Origin: Vibrio tapetis subsp. tapetis
GTDB taxonomy: Bacteria; Pseudomonadota; Gammaproteobacteria; Enterobacterales; Vibrionaceae
Direction: 5' to 3'
DNA: 64,000 nt
Assembly: GCF_900233005.1 (NCBI RefSeq)
Contig: NZ_LT960612.1
Location: forward strand, 992,001 to 1,056,000
In this document: one piece after another, positions 27,368 to 35,989 of the stretch
Position numbering within the stretch: the first letter of the stretch is position 1
Layout: each line of letters begins with the position of its first letter
Position numbers and translations under genes: made by a program
Notes under the pieces: generated by a model
Told to the model about the DNA's origin: nothing
What the model saw: only the letters and a program-made list of their open reading frames with translations
Database searches by the model: none

Positions 27368-28963
27368 ATGAGGACGAAACAGAGTTTGTTATTGCACGCT
27401 TCCACTTTAACGGTGTTAGGGGTGCTTTCAGGTTGCAGTGCGACTACCGAAGACAGCATGAGTACCACTGAGCTGGTTCAAACCAAAAAGCCAGTATTAT
27501 TGACCAATTCGCCAGTAACACCGAGTGCCGACTGGCAATTGGTATGGAGTGATGAATTCGATGGAGATACTCTCAATAAACGCAATTGGAGCCTAGAAGA
27601 AAACTGTTGGGGCGGTGGTAACAACGAGCAGCAGTGTTATACCGATAGCCCACGAAATGCATTTGTAAAAGATGGCAACTTGCACATTGTAGCCATAAGG
27701 GAAAATCATACAGGGCCAGATAATGCAGAAGGAAAAACTGGCGGTGCAGTTAAAACTTTACCATACACCTCGGCAAGGCTGCGTACGTTAGATAAACGAG
27801 ATAATAAATATGGTCGATTTGAAATCCGAGCCAAGCTCCCTTCAGGGCAGGGTACATGGCCTGCCATTTGGATGTTGCCAACGGAATATAAATACGGGAC
27901 TTGGGCTGCGTCAGGTGAAATTGACATCATGGAAGCGGTTAACTTAAAAACGCAGTCAGACGTACAAAACACACAAGAAGGTGATGAAGAAGCTCGCGTT
28001 TACGGAAGCCTTCATTTTGGTAAGGCGTGGCCGAACAACGTATATAGCGGGCAAGGTGCCGTTTTACCTGAAGGGATAAACCCTGCAGACGACTTTCATA
28101 CCTATGCCATTGAATGGGAAGAAGGTGAGATCCGTTGGTATGTCGATAACCTTCACTACGCAACCCAAACTCAAGATGGATGGTATAGCCAATATGAGGC
28201 TGATGGCGAATTGGTGAATGCAAAAGGCGCAGCGCCATTTGATGAAAAATTCCATTTGTTATTGAACCTAGCGGTTGGAGGATCTTGGGCGGCGAACGCA
28301 AATCAGAAAGGAATCGACGAAGATATATTCCCACAAACCATGCTGGTGGACTCAGTTAAAGTATACCGCTGCTCGTTGGATCGCTGGAAAGGCAAAGGTT
28401 GTGCAAGCCGCTCTGAACAAGCAAAGTTAGTTGAAGGGCACCAAGCCCCTGCAATTTTAGCGGCAGACGACAGCTACGCAGACGGACCAACATTAGACAT
28501 CTTTACCGATGCCCTTAATAGCAGCTTGGCTTACGCTAGCTACGATCCTGTAGACATCGTTGAGCATAAAGAACGAGAAGAAGCAGGAGGTGGCACGGTG
28601 CTGCAAGTAACTAAAAAAAATGGTTCGGGTAATATCTATTTCCGTTCACCGGTGACCGACGTGAGCCATTGGCGTGAATCCGGTATGCTGGTATTTGATA
28701 TTCAAGTTGAAAGTATGGGTGACAGTGCTGAGCTACTGATCAAAATGGACAGTGGTTGGCCAAAAACCAGCGACTACACCGTTCCACTGCCAACGTTAGG
28801 TGAATGGGGCACGGTTCGTATTTCAATCGATGATATTTTAAGCAGTGATAACCGTTTTGAAGGCGGCAATCAAGCAGATCCGAAAGCCATTAGTAACCTT
28901 TTAGTATTTGAACCACAAGGTGCGATGAGTTTTAAGCTTGATAACATTCGTTTCGAAAAGTAG
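27368..28963 (+). CDS. GH16 beta-1,3-glucanase (laminarinase-like) lipoprotein
   Basis: This 531-residue protein has a lipoprotein signal ending LSGC (acylated Cys near residue 24), so it is anchored to a membrane and probably faces outward. The GH16 domain spans about residues 55-340. Its catalytic motif is GEIDIMEA, with E184 (nucleophile), D186 and E189 (acid/base) in the ExDxxE form typical of laminarinases. The C-terminal 150 residues are a beta-sandwich resembling the tail of the GH3 enzyme in this locus. It would cut beta-1,3-glucan into oligosaccharides for the LamB-type porin and the ABC importer. No strong LacI-type operator lies directly upstream, so it may depend on read-through. 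Confidence 0.85.
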   Translation: MRTKQSLLLHASTLTVLGVLSGCSATTEDSMSTTELVQTKKPVLLTNSPVTPSADWQLVWSDEFDGDTLNKRNWSLEENCWGGGNNEQQCYTDSPRNAFVKDGNLHIVAIRENHTGPDNAEGKTGGAVKTLPYTSARLRTLDKRDNKYGRFEIRAKLPSGQGTWPAIWMLPTEYKYGTWAASGEIDIMEAVNLKTQSDVQNTQEGDEEARVYGSLHFGKAWPNNVYSGQGAVLPEGINPADDFHTYAIEWEEGEIRWYVDNLHYATQTQDGWYSQYEADGELVNAKGAAPFDEKFHLLLNLAVGGSWAANANQKGIDEDIFPQTMLVDSVKVYRCSLDRWKGKGCASRSEQAKLVEGHQAPAILAADDSYADGPTLDIFTDALNSSLAYASYDPVDIVEHKEREEAGGGTVLQVTKKNGSGNIYFRSPVTDVSHWRESGMLVFDIQVESMGDSAELLIKMDSGWPKTSDYTVPLPTLGEWGTVRISIDDILSSDNRFEGGNQADPKAISNLLVFEPQGAMSFKLDNIRFEK

Positions 28964-28985
28964 TACTTATCTGCTTTAGTTCTGT

Positions 28986-29008
28986 TAGCCCCTTTCATTA
29001 AGGGGCTA
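28986..29008 (+). terminator. Terminator after the GH16 gene
   Basis: TAGCCCCTT (28986-28994) pairs with AAGGGGCTA (29000-29008), with a 5-base loop and a TATTT tail. It ends the glucan operon before unrelated genes. Confidence 0.8.
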
Positions 29009-29151
29009 TATTTCATATTTGAATAAAAAACGACAAATTTAAACAAAATTACAATATCCGTTAATAATTGATTAACTTATTGACGTTCCTCACGGTGATT
29101 ATTTGAAGAAACCGTTATAGTCCTGCTCCGTTTTTATAACTCCTTGTTTGA

Positions 29152-29544
29152 ATGAACTGCACCTCGTTACGCCGAATGATGATCATTGCCAGCTTATTTA
29201 GTTGGATGTTGATTGCATTAATGCCTGTGATTAATGCGCATGGTCAATCGGCTGGAGTATGGGCAACACTCTGTACTGCAAATGGGTTTGAGCGTGTTCT
29301 TGTTCGTGATGCGGTGACGAGTCCTTCATCAGAAACGTCGTCTTTAGAGACAAGTAATAACCATAACGGACCGTCTTGCCCTGCGAGTCAGTTTTCGTAT
29401 CACCATGATTTTGCCATTCAACCTGCGTCGAGATTGGGCCAAGCATGCTTGATTAAGGCTCGTGGTGATCAGCCAGTTCTTCAATCTAGTTATCGTAAAT
29501 TCCGTTTCCCTCGTGCGCCACCTATCGTTGCTTCCTTCGCTTAA
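29152..29544 (+). CDS. DUF2946-like small membrane or exported protein
   Basis: This 130-residue protein starts with a hydrophobic helix (MMIIASLFSWMLIALMPV) that could be a signal or anchor. It continues with GVWATLCTANGFERVLV, as in DUF2946 proteins. The middle is low in complexity and it ends in a basic, proline-containing tail. DUF2946 genes often sit next to TonB receptors or PepSY proteins for copper or iron handling, and a PepSY protein follows 100 bp downstream here. Function is unknown; a metal link is inferred from context only. Confidence 0.6.
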   Translation: MNCTSLRRMMIIASLFSWMLIALMPVINAHGQSAGVWATLCTANGFERVLVRDAVTSPSSETSSLETSNNHNGPSCPASQFSYHHDFAIQPASRLGQACLIKARGDQPVLQSSYRKFRFPRAPPIVASFA

Positions 29545-29644
29545 TTCACATTAGTAAATGATTTACTCAATTCAAAGCTGCGTGCTTTGCTGCTGTTTTT
29601 TATTCAAAAAACAGCATGCCTGTACGCCATAAAAGGAAAATTCG

Positions 29645-31072
29645 ATGTCTGATTCATCAAAGACACTCGCTACGGAAGCTCAACAGTTAAAATCTCGCTA
29701 CTTTCTAACTTGGCGTTGGCATTTTTATGCCGGGTTATTTGTTATCCCTTTCATGTTGATGCTGAGCCTTACCGGCTTAGTTATGCTGTTCGACCAGGAA
29801 ATAGAAGAGCTCCGCTATGGCGATGTGATTCAAATTCATGCACAAGAAAAACAGCAACCGTTAACGGTTTCTGCTCAATTAGAGGCAGTGAAACAAGCGT
29901 TCTCCTCACATACTGTGACTCAGTTTATCCCTGCCCAGTCTGCAGACGTTGCTAATCGTTTCTCGATTAAAAACTCAGAGGGGGTAACCTTGTTTGTCAC
30001 GGTCGATCAATATAGCGGTGAGGTGTTAGGAACGATAGATCGCAGCGACAGTTGGTATCGACTTGCGAATGATATTCACGGAACATTGTTAATTGGTGAT
30101 TGGGGCGATCATTTAGTCGAAGTTGCGGCCAGTTTAAGTATTTTGCTATTGGTGACTGGTATTTATCTGTGGTTACCACTGGACAATGCTCGTAGGACGG
30201 GCTTTTTGAAACTAAGAACCCATGCTGGACTTCGAATTTTAATGCGTGATCTTCATGCTAATTTAGGCGGAATACTGTCTCTTGTGTTGTTGTTCTTTAT
30301 TCTGTCGGGGCTAGCATGGGCGGGTGTTTGGGGTGGTAAGTTCGTTCAACCATGGAGCAGTTTCCCTGCACAAAAATGGGCAGACGTACCGCTTTCAACC
30401 TTAACACACCAGTCACTGAATCATGGTCAGGAAGAGGAGCTTCCTTGGAATTTAGAACAAACTCCGCTGCCCGCATCCAATCATGACCACAGTAAAATGG
30501 ACGATGGCGATCATTCTGTTATGGCCTCTATTCACAATATCGACCAAGTTGTGCTAACGATCCAACAGTTAGGTTATGGCAATTTTAAACTGCACTTTCC
30601 CCGCAGTGAGACGGGCGTATTTACTGCGTCTGCTAATACCATGAGTGGAGACATAATCAACCCAACTCAAGACCGTACGACACACATTGACCAATACTCT
30701 GGTGAGGTATTGGCTGATGTAACATGGCAAGATTATGGGGTGGTCGCGAAAATGATGGCTGCAGGAATAGCATTGCACCAAGGTGACATCAGTATTGTGA
30801 ACAAGCTACTCAATACACTGTTCTGCCTGATGTTTATTTTGATTTCAATTACGGGTGCCGTTATGTGGTGGATAAGACGTCCTAAGCAGAGCAAAGCGCT
30901 TGGAGCACCCGCTCGCTTTGCTCACAACGGTGTATGGAAAGCGGCACTAATCACATTGGTGTTTATTTGTCTTGCGTTCCCACTTGCAGGGGGAAGCATT
31001 GTGGCGGTGTTGTTACTTGATTGGCTGCTGTTCAGCCGATTTAAAATGCTAACACTGGTGCTTAAGAACTGA
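29645..31072 (+). CDS. PepSY-associated membrane protein (putative siderophore-iron reductase type)
   Basis: This 475-residue inner-membrane protein has four main helices: near residues 25-50, 165-185, 210-235 and 385-410, with a further hydrophobic C-terminal pair. The opening YFLTWRWHFYAGLFVIPFML and the HxxG-like RDLHANLGGILSL are hallmarks of the PepSY-TM family. The two periplasmic PepSY segments each contain a DQYSGEVL motif. A histidine-rich loop (SNHDHSKMDDGDHSVM) may bind metal. Relatives reduce ferric siderophores or handle copper in the membrane. With the DUF2946 gene it forms a two-gene unit closed by a terminator. Confidence 0.8.
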   Translation: MSDSSKTLATEAQQLKSRYFLTWRWHFYAGLFVIPFMLMLSLTGLVMLFDQEIEELRYGDVIQIHAQEKQQPLTVSAQLEAVKQAFSSHTVTQFIPAQSADVANRFSIKNSEGVTLFVTVDQYSGEVLGTIDRSDSWYRLANDIHGTLLIGDWGDHLVEVAASLSILLLVTGIYLWLPLDNARRTGFLKLRTHAGLRILMRDLHANLGGILSLVLLFFILSGLAWAGVWGGKFVQPWSSFPAQKWADVPLSTLTHQSLNHGQEEELPWNLEQTPLPASNHDHSKMDDGDHSVMASIHNIDQVVLTIQQLGYGNFKLHFPRSETGVFTASANTMSGDIINPTQDRTTHIDQYSGEVLADVTWQDYGVVAKMMAAGIALHQGDISIVNKLLNTLFCLMFILISITGAVMWWIRRPKQSKALGAPARFAHNGVWKAALITLVFICLAFPLAGGSIVAVLLLDWLLFSRFKMLTLVLKN

Positions 31073-31179
31073 GCGATGTTCTATCTGGTACGGTAGTTTT
31101 CGTGGTTTTATCGGCTATGTGCCCGTTTCTTAATCCAGATTAAGGAATAGAACACATTTAGAAGGCAACATCCGCCTGC

Positions 31180-31216
31180 AAAGAACAGCCATGCTAGTAG
31201 TGTGGCTGTTCTTTTT
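31180..31216 (+). terminator. Terminator after the PepSY gene
   Basis: AAAGAACAGCC (31180-31190) pairs with GGCTGTTCTTT (31204-31214), followed by T residues. An upstream in-frame start for the next gene would overlap this hairpin, which supports the internal TTG start chosen there. Confidence 0.85.
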
Positions 31217-31271
31217 CATGTCGCTATCACACCAGAAGATCGCGCTAACATTGATTGTAAGAGGATTGGCC

Positions 31272-32378
31272 TTGAGTACTTTGTTTACACAAACCCGTAT
31301 TGGCAATATGACACTGAAAAACCGTTTTATCCGAAGCGCTACGTGGGAAAACATGGCAACAGAAGAGGGTCGCATGACCGATCAACTGTATGACATTTAT
31401 GAGGAGCTAGCAAAAGGAGAAGTGGGTTTAATCGTAACGGGTTATGCGAACATCGTAGAAGAAGAAAAGCCGAATGCAGGCATGATGGGCATGTATAACG
31501 ACTCCTTCATTGCTGAGTACCAAAAACTGACAGACTTGGTTCATCGCTACGATTCAAAGATTGCTATGCAGCTTGCCTATGGTGGAACCAAAACCACCTA
31601 CAACGTGGGTGAACGCGTGATTTTCGCACCAAGTGATGTGTGTGAAATTGGTACGCAAACTCAAGGCAAAGCGATGACTCAAAGCGACATTGATTACATT
31701 GTTGAAGCCTTTGCGTTGGCAAGTAAACGCGCTCAGCTTTCAGGTTTTGATGGGGTAGAAATTCACGCGGCTCATACTTATCTTATTAATCAGTTTCTCA
31801 GCCCATATTACAATCAACGTAACGATCAATATGGTGGTAGCTTAGACAATCGTATGAGGTTTTTACTTGAAATCTACCGAGAGATCAGAAAACAAGTGGG
31901 AGATGATTTTCCTATTCTCGTTAAGCTTACCGCTTCTGAATTCTTTGAGGGTGGGCTCACGTTTGATGAAACCCGCCTTATTTGTAAAAAGCTAGAAGAG
32001 ATCGGTGTCGACGCGATCATTATATCGGGCAATATACACGGAAAAGCCAATGCAATGATCGGACAATCCTACGACGGTTATACCCTTCAAGAAGAAGGTT
32101 ATTTTCATGAATATGGTGATGTAATCAGCCAAGACGTGAGTGTACCTGTTATTACTGTCGGTGGGCTAAGTGATATTGATGCGATTGAAAACATTGCGCA
32201 GAACACAGGTATTGAATACTTTGCACTGTCACGTCCTCTATTAGCTGAGCCTCAATTGATTAAGCGTTGGAAAGAGGGGAGTGATGCCCCGGTTGATTGT
32301 GAGCGATGCTCAAAATGTCGTACCAAACGAGGCAATTTCTGTGTGGTGTATAAAAAGAGAAGAAAAATTAGCGCGTGA
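31272..32378 (+). CDS. Old yellow enzyme family NADH:flavin oxidoreductase
   Basis: This FMN-dependent TIM-barrel reductase of about 368 residues starts at a TTG preceded by AAGAGGA. The core shows NRFIRSATWENMATEEG, the substrate-binding H-x-x-H of GVEIHAAHTYLINQFLSP, the following YGGSLDNRMRF, and the phosphate-binding GGLSD. The end is rich in cysteine (CERCSKCRTKRGNFC), so a metal-binding tail is possible. Relatives reduce activated C=C bonds. The 3' end overlaps the convergent sugar dehydrogenase gene by 11 bp. Substrate is unknown. Confidence 0.82.
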   Translation: MSTLFTQTRIGNMTLKNRFIRSATWENMATEEGRMTDQLYDIYEELAKGEVGLIVTGYANIVEEEKPNAGMMGMYNDSFIAEYQKLTDLVHRYDSKIAMQLAYGGTKTTYNVGERVIFAPSDVCEIGTQTQGKAMTQSDIDYIVEAFALASKRAQLSGFDGVEIHAAHTYLINQFLSPYYNQRNDQYGGSLDNRMRFLLEIYREIRKQVGDDFPILVKLTASEFFEGGLTFDETRLICKKLEEIGVDAIIISGNIHGKANAMIGQSYDGYTLQEEGYFHEYGDVISQDVSVPVITVGGLSDIDAIENIAQNTGIEYFALSRPLLAEPQLIKRWKEGSDAPVDCERCSKCRTKRGNFCVVYKKRRKISA

Positions 32379-33480
32379 TTTGATAAAGATTGCCACTGTC
32401 GGTAATAAAGAAAATATTTCCGTCTGGTGTGGTTTCGATGTCTCTGATGCGTTCGTTTAATTCTTCAAACAAACGATCTTCAGCGGCCGCTTGATAGGGG
32501 TGTTTTTCATTTTTATCGGTCTGATTTTTTGTTACGTCGATTGTGATGACATTAATGTGAGTGAGCTTCAAGGCACCAGCGAGAAGCTTGCCGTTTAACT
32601 CAGGAAATTTTTCTCCTCGGTATAAGACTAAACTGCTTGGGGCAATGGACGGTATATAAACCTTAACAGGGGATTCAATGCCGTCTTTTTCTTCCGCTTC
32701 CCCTACGCGAATCGGCCCCCAGTATTCTTTTCCATGGGAGGTCACAGGCCAGCCATAGTTAGCGCCTTTTATAATACGGTTAATTTCATCACCACCGCGG
32801 GGGCCATGTTCAATTGACCATAATTGCTGGCTGTCAAAATCAAAAAATAAACCTTGCGGGTTACGATGCCCGTAACTCCAAATCTCATTTAGAGCGGAAC
32901 TGTTTGTAACGTATGGGTTATCTTGAGGCACGCTACCATCAAGGTTTAAGCGTAAAATTGAACCGGCATGAGTTAACGTATTTTGGCCGTTTTCTCGCTC
33001 GCCTCTGTCGCCGATTGAGAAATAAAGATGGCCGGCATCAAAGGTAATACGGCTGCCAAAATGACGGCTGGTATCGGTGCGTGATTTCGAAATAAATACG
33101 TCTTGCCAGTCGGTTATCTTCTGGTTTTGATACTGCGCTGTCGCAAGGGTAGTGACACCGTCGCCGTCGACTGATTTGCTGTAGGTGAAGTACAGTGTGT
33201 GGTTGTCTTTTGGGGAAAGGGTGATATCAAGCAACCCTCCTTGGCCATTGACCCAGACATCGGGGGCTTTGAATAAAGTGTGCCGAGTGCCTGTTGCCAG
33301 GTTTATGTGTTTGACCTCGCCCCCTTTTTGGGTCACCAGCATGGTCTCTGAATTGATATAGGTGAGCCCCCAAGGGGCATCTAAATCGCTCGTGATTTTC
33401 TTTGCTTGCAACGCATAGGCAGAGTTTGCGCTTACGCAAGTAAGAGTTAATAAGCCGAATTGCAGTAACTTTCTCATCAC
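32368..33480 (-). CDS. PQQ-dependent sugar dehydrogenase (GSDH family), periplasmic
   Basis: This 370-residue protein has a signal peptide ending NSAYA and a six-bladed propeller of the glucose/sorbosone dehydrogenase family. The family opening LDAPWGLTYINSETMLVTQ, the blade motif SIGDRGERENGQN with a metal and PQQ site, and IWSYGHRNPQGLFFD are all present, followed by HGPRGGDEINRI. It resembles YliI/Asd-type aldose dehydrogenases that oxidise sugars with PQQ. PQQ synthesis genes are not in the window. It is convergent with the OYE gene. Confidence 0.85.
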   Translation of the reverse strand: MMRKLLQFGLLTLTCVSANSAYALQAKKITSDLDAPWGLTYINSETMLVTQKGGEVKHINLATGTRHTLFKAPDVWVNGQGGLLDITLSPKDNHTLYFTYSKSVDGDGVTTLATAQYQNQKITDWQDVFISKSRTDTSRHFGSRITFDAGHLYFSIGDRGERENGQNTLTHAGSILRLNLDGSVPQDNPYVTNSSALNEIWSYGHRNPQGLFFDFDSQQLWSIEHGPRGGDEINRIIKGANYGWPVTSHGKEYWGPIRVGEAEEKDGIESPVKVYIPSIAPSSLVLYRGEKFPELNGKLLAGALKLTHINVITIDVTKNQTDKNEKHPYQAAAEDRLFEELNERIRDIETTPDGNIFFITDSGNLYQITR

Positions 33481-33510
33481 TTTTCCTGTGTTTGTGAAAT
33501 ACCGAACAGG

Positions 33511-34026
33511 TTACTTAATTAAGTTAGCATCAAAATCGTCGGTATCAACCTGGAGCCCGAGCAAATCTATTTGCTGTTGTAATTGTTGGATGTTCGTCTC
33601 GAGTTCAGGAAGGGTCAAGGTGTTGTTATCAAGCGAATAAACCAACTTTAAGCTGTGGTAGTAAAAGTGCAGAACAACGATGGCATCCCGATCATTCTTG
33701 CTCGCTTGCTGTTTGATGGTTTTGACTCGTCGGTATATACGGTTTTGTAACGCTTTTAAGCGCCAAACATAATAGACTTCTTCAAAATAGGGGGTGTGTT
33801 TTAAGTAAGAAAGAGCGATACCACAAACGAGAGCAGCACCGATGACACCTATGAGGTTTAAATGGAAGTTTCCTGTCGATTCACCCGATGCTGATGTGGC
33901 ACCAAACAAAGCAATGAGTATGCTTCCAAAAGCAATGGCAAGTATTGCCAAAGCGCCGACCAGAACAACGGTAATTAAATTCAGGCGCTTTTTATAAGTC
34001 GTTTTGTCTACATTGATAAGTTTCAT
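33511..34026 (-). CDS. DUF3087-family membrane protein
   Basis: This 171-residue protein has two membrane helices (about residues 18-42 and 54-70), a positively charged middle (RRVKTIKQQASKNDR) and a C-terminal coiled-coil-like part with leucine and glutamine repeats. It fits the DUF3087 family common in Vibrio and relatives, whose function is unknown. It precedes the sugar dehydrogenase gene on the same strand with a 30-bp gap and may be co-transcribed with it. Confidence 0.7.
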   Translation of the reverse strand: MKLINVDKTTYKKRLNLITVVLVGALAILAIAFGSILIALFGATSASGESTGNFHLNLIGVIGAALVCGIALSYLKHTPYFEEVYYVWRLKALQNRIYRRVKTIKQQASKNDRDAIVVLHFYYHSLKLVYSLDNNTLTLPELETNIQQLQQQIDLLGLQVDTDDFDANLIK

Positions 34027-34119
34027 GGATTCAATATTTTAGCGAGTAATAATCCCATGATAACTCAAGCGCATAAATTCCGACTACTTATCGCGGCCAA
34101 AACTAGATGTGACGATGGT

Positions 34120-34186
34120 TAATTTGCAGTAGTACCTAATTTGCAGTAGTACCTAATTTGCAGTAGTACCTAATTTGCGATGGTGC
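34120..34186. repeat. 17-bp tandem repeat, about four copies, overlapping a gene end
   Basis: TAATTTGCAGTAGTACC repeats exactly at 34120, 34137 and 34154. A diverged fourth unit, TAATTTGCGATGGTGC, lies at 34171-34186. The fourth unit is the 3' end of the small reverse-strand gene, including its stop codon. The repeat looks like a slippage expansion of that gene tail. Confidence 0.9.
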
Positions 34187-34418
34187 TAGACAGTTTGCTA
34201 ATGATCGACTCGCGTCGAATATCGAGAATCTCTTCAATCAGCTTCTCTTGCGCCTTAATGCCAAAGTGGGTTGCGTAGCGTTTTATCTTGAGGATCTCGC
34301 ACGGTTGAAGCTTATAGACTTCTTTCTTCAAAAACACCTCGACTTCATTTTTGATGAATCCTTTATCACTTAAAAGCCTAGCGATAACTTTATCTAGGTG
34401 ATGATTTTTCTTAGCCAT
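34170..34418 (-). CDS. Small hypothetical protein, 82 residues
   Basis: I do not recognise this gene. It encodes 82 mostly helical, charged residues (24 Lys plus Arg or Glu pairs by eye), with no signal or membrane segment. The start has a plausible ribosome site (AAGGATAAG). The segment LKKEVYKLQPCEILKIKRYA looks like a structured helix pair. It stands between the DUF3087 and LacI-type genes. Its 3' end matches the 17-bp tandem repeat just past it. It could be a small regulatory or RNA-binding protein; nothing proves it. Confidence 0.55.
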   Translation of the reverse strand: MAKKNHHLDKVIARLLSDKGFIKNEVEVFLKKEVYKLQPCEILKIKRYATHFGIKAQEKLIEEILDIRRESIISKLSSTIAN

Positions 34419-34568
34419 GGGTCTGTACTTATCCTTTGTATTCGCCGTTAAAAAGGTTTTTCTAGCTTTTGGGCGATAAGATATAGAGTCAATATGACAG
34501 GCGGGTTACTGAATGAGGAGTGTGGTGTAATTATTTGCTATGTGAGGGTAGAACAAAGATAAATTAAT

Positions 34569-34593
34569 AAGGAGCAATGCGGTGTTGCTCCTT
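34569..34593 (-). terminator. Terminator after the LacI-type gene
   Basis: On the reverse strand AAGGAGCAA and TTGCTCCTT form a 9-bp stem with a 7-base loop, followed by TTATTAATTT. It lies 12 bp past the repressor stop. Confidence 0.75.
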
Positions 34594-34604
34594 GATGACC
34601 CATG

Positions 34605-35606
34605 CTAAGCGAGGCTTTTCACTGATCCGCGTTTAATCAGTGTTGGGTTCAGTTTAGTGGTAATGCCTACTGTACCTTGCCCCTTAATAATATTAAGTAC
34701 GCCTTTGGCGGCCTCTGTTGCCATTTCTGACTTAGGGTAATTTACCGTTGTTAAACTCGGGCTCATGTAGGCGCTGTGGCTATCGTTATCGAAACCAACG
34801 ATTGAAATGTCGTCACCGACTTTAAGCCCGCGCTCATGACAGACTCCGTATGCCGCCATGGCGATGTTGTCATTCATACAAAATAGAGCGGTCAAGTTGG
34901 GGGCGCGATCGAGTAATCTGCTGATTGTTTCGTGGTTACCATTGTGATCAAACCGTCCTTCAATGACATAGTTTGGATCATAGTTCACACCGTACTTGCT
35001 TAATGCACTGCGATATCCTTGCAAGCGATCTCGGCTATCGTTTTTGCTTAACTGGCCAGTTATACAGCCTATATGCTGATGTCCGCTTTCAATCAAGTGC
35101 TCGATGGCAATCACTGCGCCAAATTCATTGTCTACGCAAATGCAGCGGTCAGCGATTTCAGGAATATAACGGTTCATTAGAATGGTTGCTGGGGTCTTCT
35201 GTGTAATCGCTAGGATATCGCTATCACTTAACATATCGGCAGTCAGCACCAAGCCATCCACTTTTTTCGAACTAAGAAACCGCAAAGACTCTTGCTCTTC
35301 TTCATAACGTTCTTGGCCACTGGTGATAATAAGGTGGTAGTTGTCCTTACGGACAATGTTCTCAACCGTATGCATGAGCGGACCATAGAAAGGCCCGTCT
35401 AAAGTGCCGACTAACATCCCAATGCTATAAGAGCGGTTTGATGCCAATGCCTGAGCAAATGCGTTGGGTTGATAACCGAGTGCTTCTATAGCGTCAAACA
35501 CTTTTTGACGGTTTGCTTCTTTGACCGACGCATGTCCGTTTAATGCTCTAGACACAGTAGATTGTGAAACCTTAGCAAATTCAGCAACTTCTTTAATTGT
35601 AATCAA
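34605..35606 (-). CDS. LacI-family repressor of the beta-glucan regulon
   Basis: This repressor of about 333 residues starts at TTG 35606, preceded by a TAGGA ribosome site. A TTG at 35627 is possible but has no ribosome site. The N-terminal helix-turn-helix ITIKEVAEFAKVSQSTVSRA and the hinge helix (YQPNAFAQAL) are standard LacI features, followed by a sugar-binding periplasmic-fold domain (GFDNDSHSAYMSPSLTTV). The family binds even-length palindromes with a central CG pair, exactly what is seen five times here, including between this gene and the porin. It probably represses the transporter, porin and itself until a gluco-oligosaccharide binds. Its pairing with these operators is inferred. 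Confidence 0.85.
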   Translation of the reverse strand: MITIKEVAEFAKVSQSTVSRALNGHASVKEANRQKVFDAIEALGYQPNAFAQALASNRSYSIGMLVGTLDGPFYGPLMHTVENIVRKDNYHLIITSGQERYEEEQESLRFLSSKKVDGLVLTADMLSDSDILAITQKTPATILMNRYIPEIADRCICVDNEFGAVIAIEHLIESGHQHIGCITGQLSKNDSRDRLQGYRSALSKYGVNYDPNYVIEGRFDHNGNHETISRLLDRAPNLTALFCMNDNIAMAAYGVCHERGLKVGDDISIVGFDNDSHSAYMSPSLTTVNYPKSEMATEAAKGVLNIIKGQGTVGITTKLNPTLIKRGSVKSLA

Positions 35607-35772
35607 ACCTTGTTTCCTACCGAGCAATGTAAAAGCAGCCTCTATGTTAACGTTATAAAGCCCACTCGGGGAGCGCTTTACTGAAGATATGAAGCAATTA
35701 AATGAAAAAGTGGTTAGCCGTCACATTTACAAGCTGACTCATTGAACTATCCAGACTAAATGTGAAGTCATA

Positions 35773-35792
35773 CAAAGAAAGCGCTTTCTTTG
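35773..35792. promoter_or_regulatory. LacI-family operator, site 4
   Basis: CAAAGAAAGCGCTTTCTTTG is a perfect 20-bp palindrome, the longest of the set, 167 bp upstream of the repressor start. It may serve autoregulation or looping with site 5. Confidence 0.8.
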
Positions 35793-35946
35793 GTGATGGT
35801 GTTCACGGTTTATTCAAATGGGCGATTATATACTCAGCTTCACGGTTAAGGGATGAATAAAGCCGACAGATAAAGGGAATTTCTCAGTTTAATCCGCTGC
35901 CTTCCTGTTTTGTCACCTCGTCTTCTAGTCGAATATTTTAATTATA

Positions 35947-35964
35947 AAAGAAAGCGCTTTCTTT
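35947..35964. promoter_or_regulatory. LacI-family operator, site 5
   Basis: AAAGAAAGCGCTTTCTTT is a perfect 18-bp palindrome, identical to site 2, ending 25 bp before the porin start codon. Binding here would block porin transcription. Confidence 0.8.
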
Positions 35965-35989
35965 TTGGCGCAAATAACATGGAGTTAAT

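Larger units (their letters stand above)
35607..35989. promoter_or_regulatory. Divergent promoter region of repressor and porin
   Basis: This 383-bp region holds two strong operators (35773-35792 and 35947-35964). A poorer match GGGGAGCGCTTTACTG (35668-35683) lies close to the repressor start. The two strong sites are 174 bp apart centre to centre, a spacing that could allow looping. Nothing else is evident. Confidence 0.6.

Noticed and set aside
34120..34186. 17-bp repeats considered as a CRISPR array
   Set aside because: The copies are head-to-tail without spacers, so they form a plain tandem repeat.
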